Positions 40,040-51,573 of a stretch of 64,000 nucleotides of DNA are shown one piece after another. Under the pieces are notes generated by a model. That model saw nothing but the letters and a program-made list of their open reading frames with translations. It searched no databases and was not told where the DNA came from. Both the position numbers and the translations under genes were made by a program. The first letter of the stretch is position 1. Each line of letters begins with the position of its first letter. This DNA is from Neelides folsomi (taxonomy: Eukaryota > Arthropoda > Collembola > Neelipleona > Neelidae): the NCBI GenBank assembly GCA_034687125.1, contig JAQGBZ010000285.1, positions 1 through 64,000 on the forward strand, given 5' to 3'.

Positions 40040-42512
40040 ATTATTTCTTATATGAATATATTCAAAATATTTGAGACGAACAATATAATCCAAACTAATC
40101 CTTATCCAGTCCTAAGGAATGCTGTGTATAAACTATTTGGAGAGCCACTTTGTATTTACCTTTAGATCAGAAATCATTTAAAAGAGAATAAAAGGGCAAT
40201 TTGAATATGAGAGCAATACAAACGAGAACTGTGAACTACCGAGTTCAACTTGAATATGAATGTTTCTCCTTTCTTTCCTTTGGTTTTACCTCAATTTTGG
40301 AGCTAGAAGGGTTGTAAGTCAAGGATCTATACTTATGAGGTATTAAAATGCATAAATGTATATGATATAGTGAGAAATTGTGAAAATACACTCACGCATA
40401 ATGATAACTACCTATGTGTGTAGTTGTATCTTTTATTAAGTTAACATTAAACAATGTTTCCGTGTTTCACTTCGCGGTTAGGGGAGTCTGGTGTAGCACT
40501 TGAAACAAAAAGAGTTATTTTTTCTTTAAATTATAAAGAAACTGATTCTCTCTTCCCAACAACATTCATAGATATCGAGACCCAAATACACCAGCAGGTT
40601 TTAGATGTGATGCTAAGAGAAAAAGTTTTTATAATCAAATCTTTTCCATTTGCGGATTCCTTAATTGTTGTTGGGAATTGTATCAAGAGGATTTATAATG
40701 TCAACCACCAATAGGGATCTGACTGATCTGCTTTCCACGCTATGTTTATATACAAAATAGTTTACAGTATATACCTAGGTATCTACATTATTATATACCT
40801 CCAGTGCCTATGAGTTTGGAAGTGATACCTAAAATTATAAGGCACATTTGAATAGAAATTCTACTTTAACAATTATAGACTTGGGTAATTATTATTTACG
40901 GGTATATTAGCAATGAAAGCTGATGTGAGTTTTTTTATGACATACACTTTTTGTGTAGGTAAATTGGTTTACAATACTTATATCTATCTACTTCTACAGA
41001 AGACTTCTGTACTTTAACATTCTACAAATACGTTTGCACCGGTGCGGTAGTTGGCATTTTTGGCATTGCATTGTTTTTGAAAAAAATGATTTCATGCCTT
41101 GATTTTTCAAAATGTACTATATTTTAATGCAAAGTGTGTTATACTTATACATACTTAACAGTTAACTCTCAATACTGACCAGTCCGTTGAAATCTCAAAG
41201 GCAATTAACTCAAGTAATGTATTTTCAAATCTAAACGTGGTTAGTTGATTAACTTTCAACCTCGATACCGCCCTGAGGATTTCAAGGGACTGGTATCAAT
41301 TAGGATTTAACTTAGAAAGGTTATAGTTAAACACACAATTGGTATAGCTGGCATACACAAGAGGAACGAAGAAGTGTTGAACTAATATGTATGGATGATT
41401 GATTTGCATTGAACTTTCATTTTCTATTTTAGTCGAGAAAGGCAGGAAGCAGAAGGCTGAAATTTTGACATTTTTCTTATGAATGTCGAAGAAGAAACTT
41501 TTAAAATAACAACGATGATTGATCCTTCAAATCCATTTTACTTAATTTCAAGCTTAACAATACAGAATTTGCGACTCAAACTTTAAATAGGATGTAAGGG
41601 CGTGGGAAAGAAAATCACAATTCCAAAAATCCTAATTCTAAAGGCCGAATAATAAATTGGACAACATTAGAATACAATTTAGTACATAACATTCATATCA
41701 GTATACATGATATGTAATTATAATTGGATATTGTTAATTCATTATTTTTATAACCGATTGTTATAATAGTTTAATGAAAGTTTTAATAGGCAACCTTAAA
41801 GTTAATAGTGTTAATTATTTATCTTTATACAATATTTAATAAGATTGAAACAAGATATTTTTCTTGAGTACATAAACATGTGAATAAACATTCAAATAAT
41901 ATGCACGTGTACTTTATTACTTTGAAGGGAGGAAAATATAGAGGATAAATAAACTATGCTACAAGATCTTTATTATAAATCTTATGTATTCTAACATTCG
42001 CCAAAATTGCCAATTGCGATACCATGATGCTATACTGAGTATACGAGACTAAAATGATATACATGACATGCCTACATATTAAGTAGCTATAATACCTACA
42101 TTACCTACCTACTACTTACACATAAATATATTTTATATGAATTACTGAATTACACTAGATATGCATACAAGGTAGGTATATATTTTTTATGTCGCACTTC
42201 TCTCATTTCAAATAGGTTCATTATGAAAATTATACGTTTGTGATTTTTGAATATTTGTCGCTTATGTCTAGTCGACGTAGTCGAACTGTCTGGAATTCTA
42301 TAAATAATGTTCAAAGTTACATTTAAATTAGACGAGTTCGAACTCAAAGTTGTCTTACAAATAACAACCAGTTCACTGGAGGAGTTGGAAGTGCAAGAAT
42401 CAAGAATCTAGTCGCGAAAATCCCCATATCTTATTACACTCAAAACTTGACATCGGCTTACAATTTTTGCTTTAAATTCCCTGTAACTCATAATTTTAAC
42501 ACAAAATACATC
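40040..42512. other. Intergenic, divergent promoters; decayed inverted repeat
   Basis: 2.5 kb between divergently transcribed genes. An orphan frame at 40454-40714 has no recognisable domain. A pair of arms of about 22 nt, ACCAGTCCGTTGAAATC at about 41178 and its near-complement ending at about 41297, may be a decayed foldback element. Confidence 0.35.
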
Positions 42513-44926
42513 ATGGCTGATTGTACGATGATGGTCAATTGGGGGATTTTGCCCGAATTTCCCGACATCTGCATCAATGAGTTCAATTTGGCTCATTTTG
42601 ATCGGAGTCGGGCCTTTTTCCTCACTCATGTTGACGAAGGTATGTAATTAAAGCATTTCTAATATCAGTAAAGTACTTTTTTACTGTCATATTCGGATTC
42701 CTGTTTTCAATCCTTCTGTTCTTAACATTAATAGAATACCTAACATTAAGTTTATTTATGATCTAATCAATCTAAATCCATATTTATCGTTATGATTTTC
42801 AGTTGAGATGATCGAGAAGGTGCTGGATTTAAAGTTTCTTCAAAGACTTGAGATGACTCACGGGAACTGTCAACGATTGTACATGCACGAGATCTCTTAC
42901 GCCTACCTTAATTATACGGCCATTGTGAAAATGGGACAAAAAGGAGCAATAGCTGCCAAGAAGTTGGAGAGTCTTAAAAAAGTCGGGAAAATCATCTTGC
43001 TCAAGAAGAATATTCCTGTTCGACTAGGGTTTCCACGTGAGGGTACTTTGATTGAGGTCACCGCTTTGAGTTCCGGATCAAACCCTGGAAGTATCATGTA
43101 AGTATGAAATTCCCTAAATTCTAAATTAAAAGTTAATTTTTGGCACATTATTACTAGCATTTTCTAATATTTCTAATGCTTCTTTCCTTTTATGTTTATT
43201 GGGATTTTTTTTTATTTTCTTACATATTCGTATGTTTGCACAATCTAGTATGTATTCTGTTCTCTGTCATTTATTAGCATATATAATACGGTAGGTAAAG
43301 GAGCAATTATTATAATGAATATGTAATTTGAATTTATTTGAATAGGCTGCTCCTTGAGAGAATTGATAACCAATTGAATCCTGAAACCCAACGTGTGCTG
43401 TTCACTGGACGTTGTCGACTTGGACTTAAAGATTTGAAATATTGTCAACCGCTTTATGAATCTTCTGGAAGGTTGAAGAAAATTTCCAAGCTTTACATTG
43501 ACACGACTTTCTGCCGTGATGGGATTGAAGAACTTCCAGTGAGGAGAACTATCATTGAAGAAGCAAATGAAGCAATGTCAAAGAGAATTCAAGAGGACCC
43601 GAGCATCAAATTACAGCTAACTTCTAAATGTAAAACTTTTATCAATTATTATAATAATAAGTTGACTTTTTAGACGTCTAGACTTCTTGACTCTTATCGC
43701 AAATGTGAATAAACTAATTTTTGTATTTTTTGCAGGTGATATTGAAAATTTGCATTTTCTAAGGTATACATTTTGTCTCATTTGTAATCAATTTGAAATT
43801 TCTAACAAAAGGAATGAATTTTCTTCTTCCTTTCTCATAATTTACCTTTCCAAAGTAGTTCAATTCTATGCAATTATGTGTGATTTACATATTTCTTATT
43901 CATTGTAATGTATTAAGATGCATCTACGAAGAGACAAAGGAAAAGGTTCATGTATCTGCTCCTTTGTATAAATTCATTCGGACAATTCCTGCTCTTGCAT
44001 CTGCTGGAACTACGGCGTCGGGACTTCAAACTCAAGTAAATATAATTATGAATAAGATTTTATCATATGACATCGAGTTATTATATTTGTAAATGTCTTT
44101 AATGGATGCTAATTTTTTCTATAGTTTCATTTTCATTATGGTTGTGACGTTCGAACTGAACCTGAGTGCGGCCGAGAAGAAGATGAAGCTGTGGAAGATG
44201 TGACACTTGTTGGAAGCATTGAAGAGTTTAATGCTGAGACCGTTGATGAATTTAAAGGTTCGTTTATTACCATTCATACTTATTGTACTTTACACGTGAA
44301 TCTTCCCTCGCTTTTCCATAAATTATCAGTATAAGTAGACATTAGGGTCCGCAATTCTAATTTAACGTTTAGTAATTCAAATAATTTTGTTTTTTCATTC
44401 TCTTAGGTGCTTATTGTGGAATTTACTCGTCACATTTATCCAAATTCGAACTTGCAAGAATGGTGAACTACCTTGAGGTTTTACCAAAGAACGTTGTTCC
44501 TTTATACGTTCCACATGGCATGAATATCCAAGAGGTAATTATTAATTTTTTAATCTTCTCTAACAATAAGTATAAGATAATTAGTCTGATATTAAACATA
44601 TTTGGGTATTTTATGAATTTGTGAGCACGAAATGCAAATTCAATAAACGAAATCTTGAACTTACTATTTAGGTGGAGATTCTCATTTATCTTGCGTGCAT
44701 CATTGTTGAGGAAGAACCCGAGGAACTTAATATTGATTATCCAAGCCAATTCCATGACTTAACTGGGTGCAGTACCTTGTACAATGTCAATTACTACAAG
44801 ATTCAACGACCTGTGTTTGTTCATACTGAAAGACACCACCACAATAACATTCAACACAATTATAAAATTCATCCAGTGAATTACTTTAATAACCCTATAT
44901 TTAATTTTAAAACATTGAACATATAA
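42513..44926 (+). CDS. SNM1/Artemis-like metallo-beta-lactamase/beta-CASP protein with degenerate active site
   Basis: Family members are DNA nucleases (PSO2/SNM1A, Apollo, Artemis) for cross-link repair and end joining. Eight exons in phase: 42513-42639, 42803-43097, 43346-43629, 43736-43763, 43918-44035, 44125-44257, 44407-44534 and 44672-44926, giving 455 residues. The alignment to Artemis holds throughout: ICINEFNLAHFDRSRAFFLTH, NPGSIMLLLE, RVLFTGRCRL, SKLYIDTTFC (Asp193 kept), EKVHV, and SSHLSKFELARMVNYL. The metal ligands do not hold. The HxHxDH motif is replaced by THVDEVEM (residues 38-45), the GHCPGS histidine by GSNPGS (about 134-139), and the TGDFRL aspartate by TGRCRL (Arg163). 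The open frame, eight clean junctions and a 28-nt microexon argue for a maintained gene, so a pseudoenzyme rather than a pseudogene. The C-terminus is short and His/Asn-rich, without the Artemis regulatory tail. Confidence 0.75.
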
Positions 44927-46540
44927 TCACTTACTGTTTTATTTTTCAAATATGATTAATTTATTTTAAAAAGAGTTGTATTTATATTGAAAATGACAAA
45001 AATATAATTATAAAAATGCAGATTTTATTTATATTGTAACATTGAAAGAGATACAGAGATTTATTTATTGAAAGATATACAGAGATTTTATTTATTGCAA
45101 GAGATTCAGAGATTTTATTTATTCAAAGAGATACAGATTTTATTTATTTATTGTTATATTTTATATATCATATATTAAATGTTTATTGAAATTCATATAC
45201 AAATTATGAAGCTGTACATTTAACAGCATGTTTATACATCTTTTAAAAAACTACAAAAGTATTTTGTTGGTTTTTATATCAAAACATCTTTATCTACTTA
45301 TAAATGTTATTTTTTGTTATGTTGTTTGTTGTTTCACACAATGAAAGCTAAATTGACTTACCGTATGGTACTTTCATATTCCCAAAACATTCGGGTATAT
45401 CTTTTACTTGTCAAACAATGTCAATTAAGTGAACGAGTGTTAACTTGTTAATTACATAATTAAATTTGTTAATTCATATACTTTTCATACAATTAATTTA
45501 AGGTTATTTTGTATATTTTTTGTGAAATCAATTGATGATGATATGATTCTTCATTCTAATTGTTTCCCTATATTATATTTTATTTTTTACAATATCTTCA
45601 ATACTTATTATTTATTTTCTATCTTAAAATTAAAAATATTTTGAATAAATTGACTGATGAAAATTAATTACTTATAAGTATACTGTATTCGTAAACTCAT
45701 CATAATCATAATCATTACTTCATAACTCACAACTTCATAAATGTCATGTAATTTAATTCTCGTAAATCATGGTTGAGCGTAGAATGGCTTGGTGGTGGCT
45801 TGTTTGATTTCATATTTTATATAAAATAATATCTTTTGCAGACTTTTATGCATTCAATTATTCGAATACAAAAACTGTGGAAATATTTAGGGAAGTATTT
45901 CTTCCTGGGCTTATTTCATCCCGACCTCAGCTCAGGTTCCATGAAGTTCTCAAATGACTCAAACTTAATTATTTTCCCCTAAAACCCATCAAAAACTCTG
46001 TCTCAAAGCCGAAACTCTCAACATTATAACCTTGTTTCTTCCAACTTCCTAATTTGCATTCATGATATTATGAATTTCCTTCAAGTTCTCATAAGACTTA
46101 AAAACTTGACGTCTCGTTTTGGTCTAACCTTGACCTAGAACCTTGACCTAAGGTTTTACATTTTATTCAAAATCTTTTTAAACCTTGCCTTGTGTTGAGT
46201 ACGCTTATTCAAGATCTAGGGGTAATTTGTAAAATACGACTAAATGTTGATCTAGAAAACTTCATCTCAATTCTCAATCGTCTTTTCGTCTCTGGATTTT
46301 TGGTTCCATCAATTTCGACCCAAAGATGAAATTAATTTAAAGATATCATATAATTGATTGTATTTCATAGATAAATTGATATTAGGATTAAATCAATTTA
46401 TTACTGCCTTGTGAGATTCATCCCATTTTCCAAATCACTTCAATTTTCAATAAAGATCGTCCGACAGGCATAATTATCACAAGGTAAAAACTTTTCTTTT
46501 AAATTATAAAATTCAATTTATTTTAATCTTTGAACTATTA
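44927..46540. other. Intergenic with a short tandem array
   Basis: No gene seen. It holds the tandem array at 45041-45145. Confidence 0.5.
45041..45145. repeat. Imperfect tandem repeat, 25-27 bp unit, four copies
   Basis: Copies follow the pattern ATTGAAAGAGATACAGAGAT plus TTTATTT with small differences, in the 3' flank of the Artemis-like gene. Confidence 0.85.
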
Positions 46541-47066
46541 GGCTGGGCTAAAGCAGACGGGGTTCAAAAATATAAGACAGGTCTGTTAACCTGTCTTCGA
46601 AACTTTCACATGGGATTCGGTGTTTATTTGGTGCTTCCAATTTAACCCGATTAACCATCGGTGGTATCCTTCCCCCATTGACCTCCCCTCAAACCCTGGT
46701 GACTATTCCCCTTATCCCGGTGACATTTCCCAAATCCCCTACCCAAATCAAGTTTCGGCTGCTAAATATTATAATTTTGCCAATTTACCTTTTACTCCGG
46801 TGCTACTTCGGTGCTTCCAACTTATCCCGGGTATCCTTCGGTGGTGTCCCTCCCCCGGCATCTTTCCTCCTTATCCCGGTGACATTCCCTAATTCCCCAA
46901 AATGCCCAATTTAACTCTTTTGCAAGTAGAAGACTCTATTTTCAATATGAGACTATTTCCTGAAATAACATGTGAATCTTGGCCAAAATGCAAAATCCCA
47001 TGAAAAGTTTCGAAGACAGGTCTGTCCTGACTTATATTTTTGAAACCCGTCTGCTTTAGCCCAGCC
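46541..47066. mobile_element. Mutator-type non-autonomous transposon, 526 bp, 9-bp target duplication
   Basis: Long terminal inverted repeats of about 80 bp begin GGCTGGGCTAAAGCAGACGG on both strands and contain a TTCGAAACTTT block. Both outer edges carry the same 9 bp, GAACTATTA (46532-46540 and 47067-47075), a direct target-site duplication of the size made by Mutator-like elements. The core carries two diverged copies of a pyrimidine-rich unit of about 100 bp containing CTTATCCCGGTGACATT. No transposase frame. The element ends only 77 bp before the CSN7 start codon. Confidence 0.85.
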
Positions 47067-47142
47067 GAACTATTATATTTGAATATTCAGAGCACTTCAA
47101 TGTTTAGTTTACTAACTAATACATTTAATTTAAACATTTTAG

Positions 47143-48120
47143 ATGATGGGGGAAGGAGTTCCAACCGTTCCTCAACACCACGGGAGCGGAAGCAATCCAT
47201 TGGAACAATTTGTTCTTTTGGCAAAGTCTGCTCGAGGTGCTGGAGCAGCCGAATTGATCAAAACGGCCCTTGAGGCCCCTGGACTTTACGTATTCTCTGA
47301 AATCCTCGATATGCCAAACATTAAGGACGTAAGTCATTAATCATTATATTAATTTAACATATTTTTATGAAATTATGAAATGGATGACTGGAAATTTCTA
47401 TTCTTTATTTCTAGCTCGCTACAGGAGAGCACAGCGGTTACCTCGAATTGCTCAACATCTTTGCTTATGGGACATTCCGAGATTACGTTGGTCACACAGG
47501 ATTGCCTCCTTTGACATCCGGACAGCGGAGGAAACTTCAGCACCTCACCATTGTTCGACTGTCAGAACGTGAAAAATGTATTCCGTACAGCCGACTCCTC
47601 ACGGAACTTCAAATCGATAACCTGCGAGAACTCGAAGATCTGATCATTGACGCAATTTATGCCGAGATCATTCAGGGAAAGCTTGACCAAGCAGAGGGTA
47701 TGTTGGAGGTCGACACCAGCATTGGAAGAGATATCCGCCCAGCTGACATGGCCGTGATTGCTGGAACGCTCGAATCGTGGTGTGAAGCATGTGAAAATGT
47801 TCTCACCACGCTTCAAAATCAAGTTGATAGAGCAAATGGCGAGAAAACTGCCAAGATTCAAAGAAAAGCTGATCTTGAAGTCGAGGTTATTTTCATAAAA
47901 TTAATATATTATTATTCAGTTGAGTTGCATTAAAATTAAAATGCTAATTAAAGAATTTAACTTTCAGATTTCCATGTTGAAAAAGAATGTGAAGAGCCTT
48001 CCGCCCGAATCTGATGAAATGATGACAGACTCGAGAGAAGCTCTTGGAGTTGATAAAACTCCGAAGAAGATGTCTAAAAAGGGAATGCGAACTTCGGGCA
48101 ATCGACTCTTTAATAAGTGA
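47143..48120 (+). CDS. CSN7: COP9 signalosome subunit 7
   Basis: Scaffold subunit of the COP9 signalosome, which removes NEDD8 from cullins. Exons in phase: 47143-47328, 47415-47885 and 47968-48120, 269 residues, the usual size. Landmarks are [23 protein letters not shown] and the PCI domain: [61 protein letters not shown], then [37 protein letters not shown] and a C-terminal coiled coil follow. The start codon directly follows TTTTAG, so a non-coding first exon probably lies upstream, close to or within the Mutator-type element. The 3' UTR holds a foldback element. Confidence 0.95.
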
Positions 48121-48137
48121 TCTCTTTCTGTACAATA

Positions 48138-48250
48138 CTCCTCTGGTTCATATGAATTGAGACTATTTATTCGGCTTTTTACCTTCATTTTCCTTGGCCG
48201 AGCCAAGGAAAAGGAAGGTAAAAAGTCTCAATTCATATGAACCAGAGGAG
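48138..48250. mobile_element. Palindromic MITE in the CSN7 3' flank, 113 bp, TA target
   Basis: An almost perfect palindrome: arms CTCCTCTGGTTCATATGAAT and its complement, continuing with a few unpaired bases to a CCTTGGC-CGA-GCCAAGG centre. Both sides are flanked by TA (48136-48137, 48251-48252), as for mariner-type MITEs. It starts 18 bp after the CSN7 stop codon, so it is probably transcribed and would form a very stable hairpin in the mRNA. Confidence 0.8.
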
Positions 48251-48566
48251 TAATTATAAATTATCCATTCTATGTAAATAATAAATATAAATTCTTTCTG
48301 GGAATAATTCACTCATTTGCTGATGTTATATTACTACTTTAAAAACAATAATCTGTCTAAATGTAAACTATTCCACACTATTCTATCTACGAATTCCCAC
48401 AATTTTTATAAACAAGGTAAAATTTAATTTTAGATGAATTGATTAAATGAATAAATTTAATTGTGAATATAAAATGCTCATTTTTATAACTTTAAACTAA
48501 AAATTCCATTTAATAGGTAAACCCAACTAGGTACACAACTTAGCCACTCTGATAATATTAGTAGTT

Positions 48567-48717
48567 TTTACAGATATTGATATGTACAGCGTGTTTACTT
48601 TGTACCTTTCTTTTTTAAATTATTAATAACTAATGAAGTATTATTATTATAGTATTATTAGGAATTTAAAAAAGAAAGGTACAAAGTAAACAAGCTGTAC
48701 ATATCAATATCTGTAAA
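48567..48717. mobile_element. Second foldback MITE, 151 bp
   Basis: Inverted arms of about 56 bp starting TTTACAGATATTGATATGTA and containing TTTACTTTGTACCTTTC, differing by one or two bases, around a TA-rich core. A different family from the 48138 element. No target duplication recognised. Confidence 0.8.
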
Positions 48718-48746
48718 CATAAAATATAATTTAATCAGATTAAAAT

Positions 48747-51573
48747 TCAATTAGTGTGGGCGTGTGGAAAAACTTCATATGGTACGGATGTAAAGAACGG
48801 TTGCATCCATCCTCCTCCAGTTCTTGACTTTTCATTCCGGTGAATGCCATAAAGTTCTCCATTGCTTCCGTAAACGTAGAAAGATTTTGCTGGCATTTCG
48901 TCGCCCCATGAGAAAACTCCTCGAACGAAGTTGACAAATTCAGACTCGAGAAGAGCTCGAATTGAATCAACTAATGAAATTGATTCAAATGACACTTTGG
49001 GGGTCATCAATGGATCTCGTGTCCTATTTGAATTACGCAATATTACATTATTTATTCATGAAAACAAATAACTTTGTATTTATCTAGATTATAGATATAG
49101 GATAAAATATGTCAATACGCTATTAACTTACTTGTCAAAAAGAATACAACCCGACGATCCATCTCCTTTTGGAACTTCATAAAAGGCCTCAATTTCCATT
49201 GGTCCAAAAAACTTGTCATTTCGGTCAAACCCACAAACAGAAGTTAAAAAGTCGATCTTTGACAATGAGAGGGTTTCAGGAGAGTTTTCCAATTTAAATG
49301 ATGATAATCCAATCGGATATTTCCAAACTCGTTGATCTATATAAAAAATAGTACACATTTCATAGATGTTAAATTAAATAAATATTTCCTAATTGTTCGT
49401 TAGTTAATTAATCTTTTCTATTTACTGTGTGAAGAGTCGAAAAGATAAATTGAATCATTGAACGTTCCTGCTGCAACAACTTTCTCGTTTTGGGGAAAGT
49501 CCTTAAAAACTCTTCTCAAGGGTAGCAAAACTTCAGAGCCAGTTTTACTAAAAAGTAAAATTACAAATCTCCAATTAAAGGGCACTTAATGTTAGTACTC
49601 AATTATTTAATGTTCATCAGATAAATTACTTTGTATCACACATGAGACAAGCATTTATACAAGTACGTTTAATGGTATAATATACATATGTACCATAAAT
49701 GGTATACCATACATGCGTTAAAGGTTTTTTAAATATTATGTTTTTCTTACTTGAATGCTGCAAGACAATGGGAGTTTTCAATGAACGAAATCATCATAGG
49801 TGTTCCATCCAAAAATCCGAAAGTGATGGCTGTGAGGAACCGTTTAAACAATTCTCGATCTTCGAACAAACAAGCTTCATCTGTTGCTGAGGCTTTTTGA
49901 ATTTCCTTCACTTGTGGAATTTGCGGACTCTGAGGGAATCTTTCTTGTGCGTTGGGAATAATGGGGATTTTGAAGAAAAGAGGATGATTTTCACTCTTGT
50001 CAAATATAACATTGACAGGATGAGAATCAACGATTAATTGAGGAAGAATTTGATTAGATTTTGACCAAGAAGGTTTGGCTTCGATCTCTTGAACAGGAGT
50101 TACAATATTTGAAGGTGCTTTTTGTGAATTTTGTGGGAGTTGACCATTAAATGGGTTTGGAACTTGAACCATGTGAACTCCAGTGGTTGGGTTTGACATG
50201 AGTGATGGCGATGCCAATGTTGAAATTGTTGCTTGATTAACAATGTTTTGATTTCCTTGTGGCATTGGAGGAACTGCCATATTTTGTGGTGGTGGAATTA
50301 ATGGCAATGTTAATGGCTTAAGCGTTGTTGACTTGCTCTGTAAGTCGTGGCTAACAAGTTTGAATGGAATTTTCTTGGATTTGAATGACTGGGTTACTCT
50401 TTGGTTCTCGGGCCCTGGATTTATGGAAGACGCAAGAATTTTTCGAATCTCGTCAGCATCCGTTTGAGGGAATAATGTAACTTGTTCTTCTGGAGTTAAA
50501 ACGAATGAACTAATTGTGGACGTTTGTTCTGTTCCGCTTTCTTCAGTGGTTTCAATTCCATCCGAAGTTGTTGAAGTTTCTCCAAATCTTTCATCAATCA
50601 GGTCGTTGACATCATTCTTATCATGGTTCTTTTTCTTTCCCGACTTTTCATGTTTTGTACCCAAAACTTCCAATATTTCTTCCTTACTTAATTCTGGCTC
50701 CGATTCAGAAATTCCCTCAGGATGATTTTCTTTTAATTTGCTCTTTAAGTCCTTTTCAAATTCATTGGCCACAAATTCGGGAGATTTGATTTTTTCTGAG
50801 ATTTCTTGAACCGGTTCGGAGAGTTTTAAATGATTTTTATCTTCAAAGTCTTCAACTTCTTTGAATAGATCCGGATGGTTTGGGTCGACATGAGCTTGAT
50901 TTGGTTTCGGAGTGCTGACAATCAATTGGTTCGGATCAGGTATTAACTTTATCTTCAGTTTAGGTTCATTTAAATCGTGGTCAAGTTTTTGGATACTCAA
51001 ATCTTCCTCATTCTCGCTATCATAATCTGACGAATCCGATTCTGATTTTTCCTCGTCCTTTTCAGTCTCAATTATTGGGTTGGTTGGGGTTTGAGGGAGA
51101 GGTGAAAAAGTAATTTTTTTATCTTTAGGAGATTTAGGACTCAGAATGGGAAAAATGCTTTCTTTTTCTTCTTCTCTCAAATCTCTTTTCGTTGTTGAAC
51201 GAGTGAGTCGCTTTGCACGGAGAGATTTAGTTGATTGACGCCGTTTTGTGTATGGGAGATGGCGAACTTTTTTGAGTTTGCTCTTCAAAATGGCTCTGTA
51301 AATAATTGTTTTATTCTCTTCCTTGTTGGTAGGAATTACTGAGTTTAAGCATTGGAGTTCATCTGAAGAGTCTTCCTTGTAAAGTGTAATTCCAATACAT
51401 TGTTTCTCCTTCTCACATTCGGCAGAACAATTTGTGTAAAGAGCATTCTCCTTTTCTTCCTCTGTTTTGTTCAATAAGTCCAATTTAAGGGATGATAAAT
51501 TAATTTTGACATCTTCGGATTTACAGAATAATGGGAGGACCACGAGAGCAAAAATGCACAACAAAAGATTCAT
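48747..51573 (-). CDS. Large secreted protein of unknown function
   Basis: Exons in phase: 51573-49751, 49547-49426, 49336-49132 and 49023-48747, 808 residues. A clear signal peptide opens it (MNLLLCIFALVVLPLFCKSE). Residues 20-110 include a small Cys cluster (NCSAECEKEKQC...LQC). The central 450 residues are low in complexity: Lys/Glu/Ser/Pro-rich, with DPN/HPD repeats and a Pro/Gln/Asn-rich stretch with no cysteines. The C-terminal 240 residues look globular, with aromatic-rich strands (FGFLDG, AGTFNDSIYLFD, RVWKYPIG, SFYVYGSNGELYGIHR) that recall a propeller- or hemopexin-like fold. I do not recognise the family. A basic KKVRHLPYTKRRQSTKS region could be a proprotein-cleavage or matrix-binding site. 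Probably an extracellular matrix or haemolymph protein. Confidence 0.8.

Noticed and set aside
40454-40714. 86-codon plus-strand frame
   Set aside because: No domain, no splice partner and ordinary AT-rich composition; not distinguishable from chance.
45041-45145. CRISPR-like array
   Set aside because: Four imperfect 25-27 bp direct tandem copies without spacers, in a eukaryotic intergenic region.
46620-46914. Plus-strand frames of 78-90 codons rich in Pro
   Set aside because: They lie wholly inside the Mutator-type element and reflect its pyrimidine-rich internal repeats.
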